Shown: in pieces, positions 1 through 9,500 of the stretch | How the letters are laid out: the number at the start of each line of letters is the position of its first letter | How positions within the stretch are numbered: position 1 is the first letter of the stretch | Assembly (NCBI GenBank): GCA_910578605.1 | Contig: CAJTQG010000049.1 | Coordinates: 6,628 to 20,301, forward strand | Direction of reading: 5' to 3' | Length of the DNA: 13,674 nt | From: an uncultured Lachnospiraceae bacterium | Lineage (GTDB): Bacteria > Bacillota > Clostridia > Lachnospirales > Lachnospiraceae | The notes under the pieces: generated by a model | The model's database searches: none | What the model was told of the DNA's origin: nothing | The model's input: only the letters and a program-made list of their open reading frames with translations | Position numbers and translations under genes: made by a program

Positions 1-8
1 ACTATTAT

Positions 9-512
9 TTAATTATATTTCTTAAGCAATGCCAAAATATTAGCGGATTTCCTGTCATATGCCTCCTCCGGCTCAGGTGTTCTCACAATCAACATATCAT
101 ATAAAACTTCAACACCTCCTCGAACATAATCATTAAAATAATTTTGATAATATTCATACTCTTCCCTTGATTCTATTTCTTTAAATGCTTTTTTAATGTA
201 GTCCTCCTCTGTTTGGTTGTTATCTGTATGTAAATCTTGATTTTCTATTATGAGCATCATCTGTAAAATAAAATCCAAATCCTCCTTAGCACCAATGAGT
301 TGCTCTGGAAATACACTTTTAGGAGATATATCCGAGTAATCTACACATACTTTATTCCCTGTACGAAACCCAATTACTGCGGCTGTTATATATAAGTCTA
401 TCAGCCGTGTAAAATAGGAACGTTCTGCATCATTTTTATCCCACATTTCTTCTACCATTCTTGCATGTCTTCCGGTAAATTGAAATTCCTTTTTAAACAA
501 CTCATATTCCAT
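9..512 (-). CDS. Small DndD-partner-like protein (PT-associated protein 4-like), 167 aa
   Basis: The chosen start is the ATG at 512, which has AAAGGA about 9 nt upstream. A GTG 18 nt further upstream lies inside the tandem repeat and has no independent ribosome binding site. The 167-aa product is acidic, predicted helical, and has no signal peptide or membrane segment. Its layout recalls the small DNA phosphorothioation-associated protein 4 family: a helix with an AAVIGFRTGNK stretch (residues 44-54), an acidic middle (about 75-120), a conserved-looking NYFNDYVRGGVEVLYDML segment (124-141), and a short hydrophobic C-terminal helix. That link is from memory of the family pattern, not a search. 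It is the last gene of the cluster in the window, about 100 bp after the DndD-like ATPase, so a role as its partner is inferred. It does not look like DndE, which is shorter and has a different motif set. The function is unknown. Confidence 0.72.
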   Translation of the reverse strand: MEYELFKKEFQFTGRHARMVEEMWDKNDAERSYFTRLIDLYITAAVIGFRTGNKVCVDYSDISPKSVFPEQLIGAKEDLDFILQMMLIIENQDLHTDNNQTEEDYIKKAFKEIESREEYEYYQNYFNDYVRGGVEVLYDMLIVRTPEPEEAYDRKSANILALLKKYN

Positions 513-524
513 ACAACTATTTCC

Positions 525-594
525 TTTCACTTCTATTATTTCACTTCTATTATTTCACTTCTATTATTTCACTTCTATTATTTCATTTCTATTT
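525..594. repeat. 14-bp tandem repeat, five units
   Basis: Four perfect copies of the 14-mer TTTCACTTCTATTA (plus strand) start at 525, 539, 553 and 567. A fifth copy at 581-594 has two substitutions. On the minus strand the unit reads TAATAGAAGTGAAA, which carries TAA, TAG and TGA in different frames. The array fills most of the gap between the DndD-like gene and the last gene and ends right at that gene's ribosome binding site. The period is not a multiple of three and the unit is too short for a CRISPR repeat. It may be a slippage-prone spacer that tunes expression of the last gene. Confidence 0.95.
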
Positions 595-613
595 TTCCAT
601 TTAAGTATTTTTC

Positions 614-2632
614 TTATATATTTTTAATTGTGGCATAGCTTTCCTTTGCTCTCTTATCTATTTCGTATCTTCTGCCCACATACTCATCAAGCTTTGTATA
701 ATCCCAATCCTTTTTTAACATAAAAATAATAACCTGCTCAGACATTTTAGGAAGTATTCCTGCAACCAATCCTATATTTTCCTGACCTAATTTAGAAAAC
801 GGGCCATCCAACACTAAAGGAAGAGTATCCATCATCTTATCCTTTTGTAGTTTTTGATTTTGTGCATACTCCATAATTGTCACAATAAACGCAAAATTTC
901 TTGCAATTTTCTCCCCCTCTGATAAATTATTTTCTACCGTATAACCCCCCTTTTCATTCTGGTAAGACATCATAATATTATAGCCTGAGTCCAAATAAAT
1001 TCGTTTATCCTTTGCATTAAACATATCCTCAAAATTTTTCTGAATCCCCTGATTTAGGTTAAGAAACAATTTCTTTTCCTTCTCCTCATACTCTGCACAT
1101 AGAGAGCAGTACAATTCTTCCGCTAATGCGATACGCTCCTTCCACATTTGATTATTTTTATTTTTTAACTCCATGGCCGCCTTTTCCTGCTCCAAACGTT
1201 CTATTTTCTTCTTGTAGGTATCTATCATCTGCCTTTGTCCAAAAGTATCTGCTGTTAATACATTAATCTGTTCTCTGTGATATTTCAAATCACTTCTCTT
1301 TTCCCCAAAATTCAAACTACCATGTAACTGCTGTTCTAATTGTTGCTCTAACTGTCTCAATTCGATTACCGTCTGGTCATATTCATTGATTGCATCCGTC
1401 TCATCTATTGCCGCATCTAGTACATTTTCTTTATATCTGTCATATTTTCCCCGCCATTGTTCTGCCGTTTTTTCAAAGCTTCCTAAAAGAGAACCTATAT
1501 CTGCAGGGGGCAAATAATTTCTTTCACTCAATAGATGTTCTAATGCTTCTCCTTCACCGGTAATAGGGGTGCCGCAAATACATTTTCCCCTCCTAATTAA
1601 ATAATCGATTGTAGACTGGTGCATATGCGGAATATCTCTTCTAACACTGCTTGTCTGCTTTAATATCGCCAACGCTTCCTCCAACATAGGTCTTGCAAAA
1701 TAAGTCCAAGGCTGGGCGCTTACCTGATTGCGGAGGGCTTTAAAACTGTGCTCCACCATCTTTTCCCTGGCACTTAAGACAAGCCTTGTATTTTTAATAT
1801 TTTTTTGCACCGCCTCCGTAGATTTATTCTCCTCTAACCATCTCTCAATCTGTTCTAATTCCCTGTTATGTTTATTGATATCTGCCTGATTTAATTTAAT
1901 TTTATCTTCTGCCTTCTCTATTTTTCTATAATGACTGTCCACATCTCTTTGTATATTGTCATATATTTGTCCACTTCCCTGAATATTTTTCTTCATCTTA
2001 GAAATGGCAGAACTTCCACCCATATCCTTTAAATGATACATTGCCCTTTTGGCTGCTGACAATCCTGTCATCTTATGGACAGACTCTTTTATACTATCCC
2101 TGATTCCTCCCCTCTTAATATCTCTCCATTTTTCCCCATCAAACAAAAAATAATTGGACATATCTCTAGGAAATAACTCGTCGATAATTCCCTGAATTTT
2201 TTCTTCCTTTACATAGCTTGCTGCATCTGTATCATTGATATTTTCTTTTCTCAAGGTAAGAGTATGGTTAACGTCTTTAAGCTCCAGCTGATTTTTAATA
2301 AGCTTCAGACCATATGCTATTTCTCTTTTTAAAATATATCGAATGTCCTCATTTAATATTGCTAATTCTACCCCCACAGATGCCAAAGATGTGGTGTCCA
2401 TCACTTCAATCACATCTTTATTTAGAAGAACATAATCTTCTTTTTTCTTTCCGTCCTCCACTAAGATTTCTCCATACAGACCAAAACGAAAAGCTTGGGC
2501 AAGTGTGGTTTTTCCCACTGTATTGTCTCCCAATACCACCGTTACATTTTTTGTGTCATCACAGCTAAAATCAATTCTATTTTCCCCTTTATATCTCATA
2601 AAATTTTGCAGCACAATTTTCTCAAACTTCAT
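614..2632 (-). CDS. DndD-like SMC/RecF-type ATPase
   Basis: The 672-aa protein has an ABC-type ATPase split by a long coiled coil, as in DndD, RecF and Rad50. Visible landmarks are: N-terminal LQNFMRYKG; Walker A GDNTVGKTT (35-43); YFLFDGEKW (161-169), equivalent to the FFDGE segment typical of DndD; heptad-rich helices about 220-300 and 420-525; a hook-like CICG at 351-354 between them; ABC signature LSEGEK (570-575); and Walker B LPLVLDGPF (604-612). The usual glutamate after the Walker B aspartate is replaced by G, comparable to the DTP version in DndD. The start is ATG with AAGGA about 11 nt upstream. DndD is an ATPase of the Dnd modification complex, which normally comes with DndC and DndE. 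Here it sits after an Ssp core and SspE, without DndE, so it may act as an extra effector or DNA-structure sensor. Whether it equals a component of the published SspFGH module cannot be decided from the sequence alone. Confidence 0.88.
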   Translation of the reverse strand: MKFEKIVLQNFMRYKGENRIDFSCDDTKNVTVVLGDNTVGKTTLAQAFRFGLYGEILVEDGKKKEDYVLLNKDVIEVMDTTSLASVGVELAILNEDIRYILKREIAYGLKLIKNQLELKDVNHTLTLRKENINDTDAASYVKEEKIQGIIDELFPRDMSNYFLFDGEKWRDIKRGGIRDSIKESVHKMTGLSAAKRAMYHLKDMGGSSAISKMKKNIQGSGQIYDNIQRDVDSHYRKIEKAEDKIKLNQADINKHNRELEQIERWLEENKSTEAVQKNIKNTRLVLSAREKMVEHSFKALRNQVSAQPWTYFARPMLEEALAILKQTSSVRRDIPHMHQSTIDYLIRRGKCICGTPITGEGEALEHLLSERNYLPPADIGSLLGSFEKTAEQWRGKYDRYKENVLDAAIDETDAINEYDQTVIELRQLEQQLEQQLHGSLNFGEKRSDLKYHREQINVLTADTFGQRQMIDTYKKKIERLEQEKAAMELKNKNNQMWKERIALAEELYCSLCAEYEEKEKKLFLNLNQGIQKNFEDMFNAKDKRIYLDSGYNIMMSYQNEKGGYTVENNLSEGEKIARNFAFIVTIMEYAQNQKLQKDKMMDTLPLVLDGPFSKLGQENIGLVAGILPKMSEQVIIFMLKKDWDYTKLDEYVGRRYEIDKRAKESYATIKNI

Positions 2633-2703
2633 CCCAATACCGTTCCTTTTTCTTTATTGTATCTCATGTTTCTTTGCAGTCTTCTCCTTACTTGCTGCTT
2701 CCA

Positions 2704-2853
2704 TTAGTATCTTTCATTTACGTACATCTTTATCATTTTTATAATTTCATCCACCATGGCAACATCTGACTTTTCCTTATTTCTGAGATTTTTTCTCTCC
2801 AAAAGCACAATATCCAATTTACAGCGGTTGCATTTTTCTTGTGTAATTTTCAA
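2704..2853 (-). CDS. Small CxxC protein, 49 aa (TTG start)
   Basis: This short ORF starts at TTG 2853, preceded by AGGAG with a 6-nt spacer, which is one of the best ribosome binding sites in the window. It ends at TAA 2704-2706. An in-frame stop at 2878-2880 means the ORF cannot extend upstream. The peptide begins MKITQEKCNRCKLDI, with a CxxC pair at residues 8 and 11 that could be half of a metal site, followed by a lysine- and arginine-rich helix and a methionine-rich helix ending NERY. It lies between sspE and the DndD-like gene on the same strand, 71 bp before the latter. I recognise no family. The basic helix and CxxC would suit a small nucleic-acid- or partner-binding protein, but that is a guess. 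Support is ribosome binding site quality and operon position only. Confidence 0.55.
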   Translation of the reverse strand: MKITQEKCNRCKLDIVLLERKNLRNKEKSDVAMVDEIIKMIKMYVNERY

Positions 2854-3049
2854 ATTCTTCTCCTCTCCCTTCCTTTTTTATATGGGCAATAGCGAAACTC
2901 CTTCAAAAAGTATCTGATTGTGCAGTGAGTATAATGTGCAAGTAAGATATCCATACTAAGAATGAAGCATTCCCCAAACACTATAGATATAAGATTGGTA
3001 CTCAAATGCTTAAATCAAATAATCTCCCTTTGCCTGTCTTTATATTTTA
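2854..3049. other. Leader/intergenic stretch after sspE
   Basis: About 196 bp follow the sspE stop before the 49-aa ORF. I found no convincing -35/-10 pair and no strong terminator, so read-through transcription from sspE is the simplest view. It holds a 12-mer (2892-2903; minus strand AAGGAGTTTCGC) that recurs on the plus strand at 13130-13141 in the leader of the XRE gene, a small inverted repeat GAATG-AAG-CATTC near 2961-2973, and a marginal 34-aa ORF (2850-2954). Confidence 0.5.
2860..2864 (-). promoter_or_regulatory. Ribosome binding site of the 49-aa ORF
   Basis: AGGAG on the minus strand sits 6 nt before the TTG start at 2853, within a longer purine run. It is the main reason for calling this non-ATG small gene. 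Confidence 0.6.
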
Positions 3050-5209
3050 TTATTTCAACTTGGTTTCCACATACTCTCTAATTTCACAACGCACTTTTTG
3101 AAAACGGCATTCCAGCTGTCTTTTTATACTGCTTTCCCTGCTCCAATCAGGCTCCATCACTTCCATATTCAACTTAAAATAGGAAGTATCCTTGCATATT
3201 TTCTTATAGTCTCCAATGGAGCGAAAAGAAATAAATTTGTTAGATTGAGGTGTAATATAAATATAATTTAAGGGAGAGTGATAGATACTGTCCTGCTTTT
3301 TTCTCAACTCCTTTGTTGATTTACTATACTGTTCCAAGTCAGAACCCAATGGCAGAATGTGATGCTTTTGTAAATTTTTTGCATCTACATATAAGGTGCT
3401 TAAAACATCATGGGGTTCACACAAATCCTCATATGTCTGCATTAAATAAAACTGACAAAATCCATCTCTAAGTACTGCCTTTGGCAGATTATTTTTTTTC
3501 TCCATCAACAATGTCTCTTTCGATGAAAAATCATTATGCTCATAAAACATCTTATCTTTCATCTCCACTATAAAATTAATATCCCCCTCTAAAATATGCT
3601 TCAAATGTTCAATAATAGTAATGTTTTGGTCTGAATCCAAAGCTCCGGAAAATATAGCGCTCCAATACCATGCCTCCAATTTATTTCTCAATTTCCTGTC
3701 ATTATAATATTTATCTGAAATAAACAAATAACCTAACAGAACTAACATAAGGGAATAATTCAAATCATTGATATCCTTAATCCCGCATCTCATTTGCAAA
3801 AACAGACATGCTCTATCCAAACCAGTACACACCTGTTCATAGTTGGTATTTATCTGCTGTGCGGTTAATTCCAATATTTTATTTCTCTTAATATAATCTA
3901 TCTTCACCCCCTCCGGTTGAAAATCAGTATTATAACAATACAGGGATAATATATTTAAAAATGCGTCTGTATATTTTTTATTTAATAAATTTTTTTTCTC
4001 ATCATAACAGCCAATATTCTCTGAGGCAGAATAACCATCCTTCTGCCTTTTTTTCTCATCCTTATAATTGTCATAACAAGTTTGCATTGCCTCAGGAATC
4101 TGTTCAAATGGGTAATCTTTTTCTTTCTGAATGTATTCGCATATTTTCTCAAATAAATTTTTTGTGTGATCTTGTGAATCCATTTTAGATGCTTTGGCTA
4201 ATACCAATTCAAATGTGCTCAAAGTCACCCCGCCCAAATTTAAATTTTCATAGATATCAATAGCTCTTGTTCTGTCCGCCTTTGGCACACAAATCTGTGT
4301 CAGCTCCATTCCCGTTATGCAAGAGCTCAAATAAGCTTCTACTCGATCCGCCCAAAGACATTCTCCATTCTCCTCCAAAATCTTCTCAAATTCATCTATA
4401 TCCTTGCATTTTGCCAGGCAATATTCCCTGTACTCTGCCGCTAAATGCTTGTCAATATATTCCTCCCTGTTGGATGTGTCCTCAAACTCATATTTTTTTC
4501 TTGTAATCTCATTCTTTAAAATCGCTTTTAAAATACGCTTAAAACAATTTCTATACTTACTTTCCTGTGAGTGGTCTACTAATAAAAACAAGGGAATACG
4601 ATATGCCCTTTCATCGCCGTAGCAGCAAAATTCCTGCAGCCTTGCCCCATTAAATTTCTGTGGGTGATATGCTACGTTTTCATTTCTATGAAAGCACAAT
4701 GTTTCGATAGTATTGTAAGCAGTATCGGACAAAAAGGAGGGCACACTAGACTCAGGGTTTGCGATTGGAAAACAAAGCTTAGATATTCCCCAAATATCCT
4801 CCTCCCCTTCTTTTAGCAGCTTTGGTATTCTAATAAAAAATCGCTTTTTTAACTCAGGGGATGCCAACTCATCTCTGTAATTTCTCAAATCTTGAAATAT
4901 AACATTAGAAAATATATTCGTGAGAACTGTAATTCGCTGCTGCCCATCCAATAAAATCTTAATATTTTTGCACTTCAGCTCCTCAGTGTCCACTCTTGTC
5001 TTACGTCCAATCATTTTACAACCATACTCGTCTGCATCTGCCTCCAGCAATAAAATGCTTCCGATAGGCATTTTTGTCAGAATGGAAGCCGCCAGTTTTT
5101 TCTGCATTTCATCCTTTTTCCACACGAATCCTCTCTGAAAATCTGGCAGGAGTATTTCTCCATTTTGTATTTCTTCTATAATGTTTTTTAGATTCATTGT
5201 TTTATCCAT
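3050..5209 (-). CDS. sspE: SspE-like PT-sensing effector (DUF262 + DUF1524 HNH nuclease)
   Basis: The 719-aa protein is a two-domain GmrSD/SspE-family effector. The N-terminal DUF262 shows LPDFQRGFVW (21-30) and LLDGQQRIT (86-94); the DGQQR motif is the nucleotide-hydrolysing signature. The C-terminal DUF1524 shows HHILPLG (616-622), then N648 in the SPLNYIYIT segment and N657 in SNK, which fits a His-Asn-Asn HNH nuclease site. Both active sites look intact. In characterised SspABCD-SspE systems SspE reads PT marks on host DNA, its NTPase is stimulated, and its nickase damages invading DNA. The gene follows sspA after a 112-bp gap. ATG 5209 has AAGGAG about 10 nt upstream; the alternative ATG at codon 5 is less well placed. 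Fold family is secure; the PT-sensing role rests on the sspABCD neighbours, since DUF262/DUF1524 proteins also occur as type IV restriction enzymes against modified bases. Confidence 0.88.
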   Translation of the reverse strand: MDKTMNLKNIIEEIQNGEILLPDFQRGFVWKKDEMQKKLAASILTKMPIGSILLLEADADEYGCKMIGRKTRVDTEELKCKNIKILLDGQQRITVLTNIFSNVIFQDLRNYRDELASPELKKRFFIRIPKLLKEGEEDIWGISKLCFPIANPESSVPSFLSDTAYNTIETLCFHRNENVAYHPQKFNGARLQEFCCYGDERAYRIPLFLLVDHSQESKYRNCFKRILKAILKNEITRKKYEFEDTSNREEYIDKHLAAEYREYCLAKCKDIDEFEKILEENGECLWADRVEAYLSSCITGMELTQICVPKADRTRAIDIYENLNLGGVTLSTFELVLAKASKMDSQDHTKNLFEKICEYIQKEKDYPFEQIPEAMQTCYDNYKDEKKRQKDGYSASENIGCYDEKKNLLNKKYTDAFLNILSLYCYNTDFQPEGVKIDYIKRNKILELTAQQINTNYEQVCTGLDRACLFLQMRCGIKDINDLNYSLMLVLLGYLFISDKYYNDRKLRNKLEAWYWSAIFSGALDSDQNITIIEHLKHILEGDINFIVEMKDKMFYEHNDFSSKETLLMEKKNNLPKAVLRDGFCQFYLMQTYEDLCEPHDVLSTLYVDAKNLQKHHILPLGSDLEQYSKSTKELRKKQDSIYHSPLNYIYITPQSNKFISFRSIGDYKKICKDTSYFKLNMEVMEPDWSRESSIKRQLECRFQKVRCEIREYVETKLK

Positions 5210-5321
5210 AGCCCCGTTTCTCCTTGTGTATTTTAATACGATTATCTATCCACTTCTTATTCTTTCATTATTCTTTTCTTATTCTTTGCTTATCTATAAT
5301 ATTGTCTTGCCTCGCTTACCT

Positions 5322-6509
5322 CTACAGAATTTCACCCGCAATTTCCTCTATTGCTTTGATAAAAGCTATTATTTCCTTGTCCGTAGTAAATTTTCCCACA
5401 CTTACTCTTACCGTGCCTCCATATTCCCTATCCTTCAAAAATTCATGTATCAATGGAGCACAGTGATACCCGCAGCGCACAGCAATGCCATAATCTTCAT
5501 CCAATATCATGGCGACCTCATCTGCCTTGTAGCCTTTCACATTAAATGATACAATACTGATTCTGCAACCCTCTAATGGCAAATACAACGTTACACCCGA
5601 AATATTCTGCAAGCCTGTAATAATTTTCTCTGTCAAATTCTTTTCCTCTGCCCAGCCATTATTTCCCTCCAACTTCCAGTGGATAGCTTCTGACAATGCC
5701 GCTACTGCCACTATATCCAGACTTGCACACTCCAAATCCTCAGGGGTACTGCACTGCATTTCCAAATTCAAAGAATCCCTGCCGGTTCCCCCGCATAAAT
5801 AAGGGGTATATTTCTTCGTGTCTGCCAGCAGCCTGTGAGCATATTGTGTATTACAGATAAATCCCCCTAGGCCAAATATACCATATAAGGTTTTATGCGC
5901 CGCAAAAATATAGTAATCTATAGACGAATCCTCCTTCAATGGCTCCTCCAACAGTCCTAATGCCTGTGAACCATCTACTATAACAATCACGTTTTTTTGT
6001 ATTGATCTTGCCACTCGGCAAACAGAATGAATGGGCAAAATATATCCTGTAACATTGCTCACATGTGTCATACATATAACATCGGGTGGATATTGGTGAA
6101 AGTCATAGTCTAACCGCTCTAAATCCACCTCCATCGTCTGTGTGTTCATTGGGAGCTGACGGATGTGAAGGCCTGTTTGCTGTTGCTTCTGAAAGAGAGG
6201 ACGCATGACTGCATTGTGCTCATAGGCAGACACATACACTGTATGACTGTCATTTAAATGTAAGCCCATAATCAGCATATTTAAGGCAACGGTAGCGCTA
6301 GGTGTCAATACTACGCTGTTTGCTTGGTTGCCCCCAGCTATCTTTAATATATTTTTTCTGCACATCTCCACCCGCTCCACTGCCGCTGCTGCTGCCCTGT
6401 AAGAGCCCCTACCCGGATTGACACATTGTTTTTTCAGCACTGCCTGAACTTCCTCTGCTACACACTGGGGCTTTGGAAAAGTTGTAGCAGCATTATCTAA
6501 ATAAATCAT
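5322..6509 (-). CDS. sspA: Cysteine desulfurase, SspA-like sulfur donor
   Basis: This 395-aa PLP-dependent class V aminotransferase-fold enzyme would take sulfur from L-cysteine as an enzyme persulfide and pass it to the PT machinery. Visible are YLDNAATTFPKP (3-14), the cofactor-stacking His in YEHNAVMRP (H98), PLP-binding VDGSQALG (D179, Q182), the Schiff-base lysine in AAHKTLYG (K206), and the sulfur-carrying cysteine in RCGYHCAPLIH (C350). The compact RxGxHCAPL active-site context is of the SufS/CsdA (group II)-like short family rather than the IscS/NifS loop. Start: ATG 6509 with GAGG 5 nt upstream, 29 bp after the sspC stop. The chemistry is secure; the dedicated PT role is inferred from being embedded between sspC and sspE. 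It could also serve general Fe-S metabolism. Confidence 0.92.
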   Translation of the reverse strand: MIYLDNAATTFPKPQCVAEEVQAVLKKQCVNPGRGSYRAAAAAVERVEMCRKNILKIAGGNQANSVVLTPSATVALNMLIMGLHLNDSHTVYVSAYEHNAVMRPLFQKQQQTGLHIRQLPMNTQTMEVDLERLDYDFHQYPPDVICMTHVSNVTGYILPIHSVCRVARSIQKNVIVIVDGSQALGLLEEPLKEDSSIDYYIFAAHKTLYGIFGLGGFICNTQYAHRLLADTKKYTPYLCGGTGRDSLNLEMQCSTPEDLECASLDIVAVAALSEAIHWKLEGNNGWAEEKNLTEKIITGLQNISGVTLYLPLEGCRISIVSFNVKGYKADEVAMILDEDYGIAVRCGYHCAPLIHEFLKDREYGGTVRVSVGKFTTDKEIIAFIKAIEEIAGEIL

Positions 6510-6538
6510 AGTATCCTCTTTTCCTGAAAATGTATATA

Positions 6539-9500
6539 TTATTGTCCCTTTATTACCTTTTCTAACATTCTCACTAATATGGCAACCTTTCCCCCATTAT
6601 CAATGGTATCTCCAAATTCCTCCAACACATCATTTATGGCATTCTCAAGAAACACCTCTGTTCCCTCCTGGGAAATATCCTCATAATATTTCTCTATAGT
6701 CTCTCCATCGCTGTCAACAAACTGCAGCCTTTTTCCCTCCTCCCCCCTTTTTATGTCTCCAGGCTGAATTTGCCCTAATATTTCCTGCAGTTTTTGGTAA
6801 AATACCTGGCTGGAATTCTCTCCCCAATTTTCCGGATATACATCTAATACCAGCTTAGATAGCTCTGACAATATAGCCCTATCCTCATAGCCTGTAAGTT
6901 GTTTTGCTAAAAGAGCAAGCTTAGAGAGAGACGAGGAACAGATGTGATGGGAGAGGTAGTCCTCCTGCCTGCGTCTCCAGCTGCACAGTATATTATGTAT
7001 ATCATCCTCCTTAGATGCTCCAAATGCCTGCCTCACCAACAAACCCAGTTCTATATACACATGATCCATATGAGTATCCAAGATTTGCTTTGTATCCTTA
7101 ATACATTGTACTAAAATATTCAAATCTTCTGTATCAAATACTTTCTGAAACTGCTCAAACAGCAGTTCTCTAGGATTCTTATCCTGTCCCTTCAGCAAAG
7201 AGCGAAATCTGATCTGATTATCACTCAAGTTCCCTGTATAGGAGCATGTAAAGCTAGGAAGACTGCGATACCAGCTAAGCATTTTTTCTACTATCATATT
7301 GACTCTCTCATTGGTAAGAAAATGCATCTCCTCATTCCCCTGGTCAACCTGAAATATTTGACAAAGAGCCGAGATATATTTTTCTTTCACTAAGGTTGAC
7401 TTTTCTATTAATATTTCATATTCCTCCGGCTTCTCCTCTATATTTTCCAATATAAAAGCTTCCATCTTCACCTCGTGGCCATGGCAGTAACAGATTGGCA
7501 TATCCTGCAGCTTTGCCAGTTCTTGTGCCAGATAAAGGGGTATTATTCCCCTTCTCATACCATAAGCTTTTCCCTGAAGCCGTTCATATAAAGCCTTAAA
7601 GCTTTTTCTTTTTCCCCCTGCACCCTTCAAAAAATCATTGATTAACCCTCCAATTTCCCTAACGCCCCCATCCTCCTTCGATTGCAAAAATGCAGCCCTA
7701 TAAATAGTTGCCTGTGCGCTGGTTCCCTTTTCGTAGACGCTCATATCCCTTCTCTGTAAAATATCCTCCAACAGCTTTCTGCGAGCATTTTTTATTTGAA
7801 CAGATACATGATTGCGGTTAATCAACTCATGGTTTACCTTTGGGGTCTTTGCATACCATGTATCACAAATAGCACTGAGGAGACGATTAAATGTCTTAGC
7901 ATCTCCTATCTTACTATACTCCATCCTCTGCATCCCACATAAACTCCATACCTTGCTATGTCCGTTTTCTGGTAAGTACATATTCTCTAATACTGCATTT
8001 ATCTCAAAATAAATTTCTTGCTCATACCACTCCAACTCCCCTAGTATCACATGATTATGATTGACAAAATCTTCATCCCCTTTACACTTTATTATTGCCT
8101 CATATTTTTTTAGGAGAGCCCCCTCAGAAAAATCCCTATCAGGGTTTATCACTACTATTCTTTTATCTCCTATATCCTCTAACTTTTCATAAATTTTCTG
8201 ATCCTCCGTGTGACTTAATAACATGAGAATTTTACCATCTGAAAAATTCTCCTTAAACAGATAAGAACAATTCTGAAGGGAAAAGAAATCCTCAGGATAT
8301 AAAAATTCATAAAAAAAGAATCTAGTCATTTTGTAACAGGAATTGTAGCGCTTTGGCAGTTCGTAGGGAATATCCCACACTTTGTTCAGCAATGGCTTTA
8401 TTTGATGAGATATATCTATGGAGTCGCCTACTCTTTTTATCTCCTCCTCAATATCTATACCAATATTATTTTTTAACTGACAAATCCCTCTTCTTCTTCG
8501 GTATAACAGCAGATTTCTGTCAACCAAAGATTGTTTTATCTCCTCGTAAATCTCCTCCTTAATGCCCATTGCCAGGCGAATAGGCAAATCAGCTGGAGGA
8601 AGCTCATTATCCCTGTGAAGCATTGTAATAATTGTCAATGTCTTAATAAAGCTTTTCTGGGACGGCTCCTGTACTTGCTCTAAAGCCCAGACAGCTTTCA
8701 TCCACTCTCTATGTATCTCTGTCTTTGACACCTCCTCTCGAAAAATATCTTCAAAATAATCAAAAATAATGTCTGCTCCAAGAAATCCAATGTCTTTCTG
8801 TCTGTGTATTTGATTTTCCAATCCCTTTTCATCACTTCCTGCCAAAAAAGTAAAAAGTGTTCTCTCATTTTGCGCCACCCTTTGGCTAATTTGCAGCAGC
8901 AAGTAAGCTGCTATAGGCGTTAAGGGAAAACATCCCTCACCTACAGTGCAATAAAATTCCTCTTTTGTAAACATAGCCGAAAACAGGGGAAGCTGGTAAT
9001 TTTCCTGCAGCTGCTCATAAAAATCAAGCTTAGGTTCATTCACTACCTTCTGCTGAAAGTATTTTTTATCCTTTTTTACTACACTGGCAATAATTTCATA
9101 ATGATTCTGAAGGGAATCCACATAAAAAATTTCTTTGATCCTCCCCTCAATTCCCATAAATCCGTCTAAAATCCTTTTATCTACCGTATCTCCATATTCT
9201 TTAATGCTCTTGTGGGTAACTAATGTTATATGCAATTGAGGCTCTTGAGATTTCACTGCCAACTCACACATATCCTGCAACACCTTCATATCATTCTCAT
9301 ATCCTTCTTTGGAATGCCCCTCCAGATATTTTCCAAATTCATCAAACACAATAAACATTCCGGCATAACCATATTGCTGTGATAGCTGTCGGTTCATACT
9401 AATAAAATTATCCTTTAAATCCGTTTGCACTAAAGGTACAAATTCACCCCCTGATGTGAGCATTGGATATAATTTAGAAAAAACATGAAGCATAGCTTCA

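Noticed and set aside
525..594. Short CRISPR-like array
   Set aside because: Units are contiguous 14-mers without spacers and no cas genes are present, so it is a simple tandem repeat.
2687..2702. Possible 16-codon ORF directly after the 49-aa ORF
   Set aside because: Too short, with no family or conservation evidence. The ATG overlapping the TAA is expected by chance in such sequence.
2850..2954. 34-aa minus-strand ORF (ATG 2954) whose TGA overlaps the TTG start of the 49-aa ORF
   Set aside because: No ribosome binding site is visible, and it spans the dispersed 12-mer, so it may simply be the reading of an intergenic repeat. The overlap with the next start is noted but not enough to call a gene.
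5210..5321. Separate promoter for sspE in the 112-bp gap
   Set aside because: Only AT-rich AAGAATAA-like direct repeats are present. No -35/-10 pair with acceptable spacing was found, so co-transcription with sspA is preferred.
5181..5549. Plus-strand 122-aa hydrophobic reading frame
   Set aside because: It is antisense to the start of sspE and the conserved end of the cysteine desulfurase. Its hydrophobicity follows from the pyrimidine-rich plus strand.
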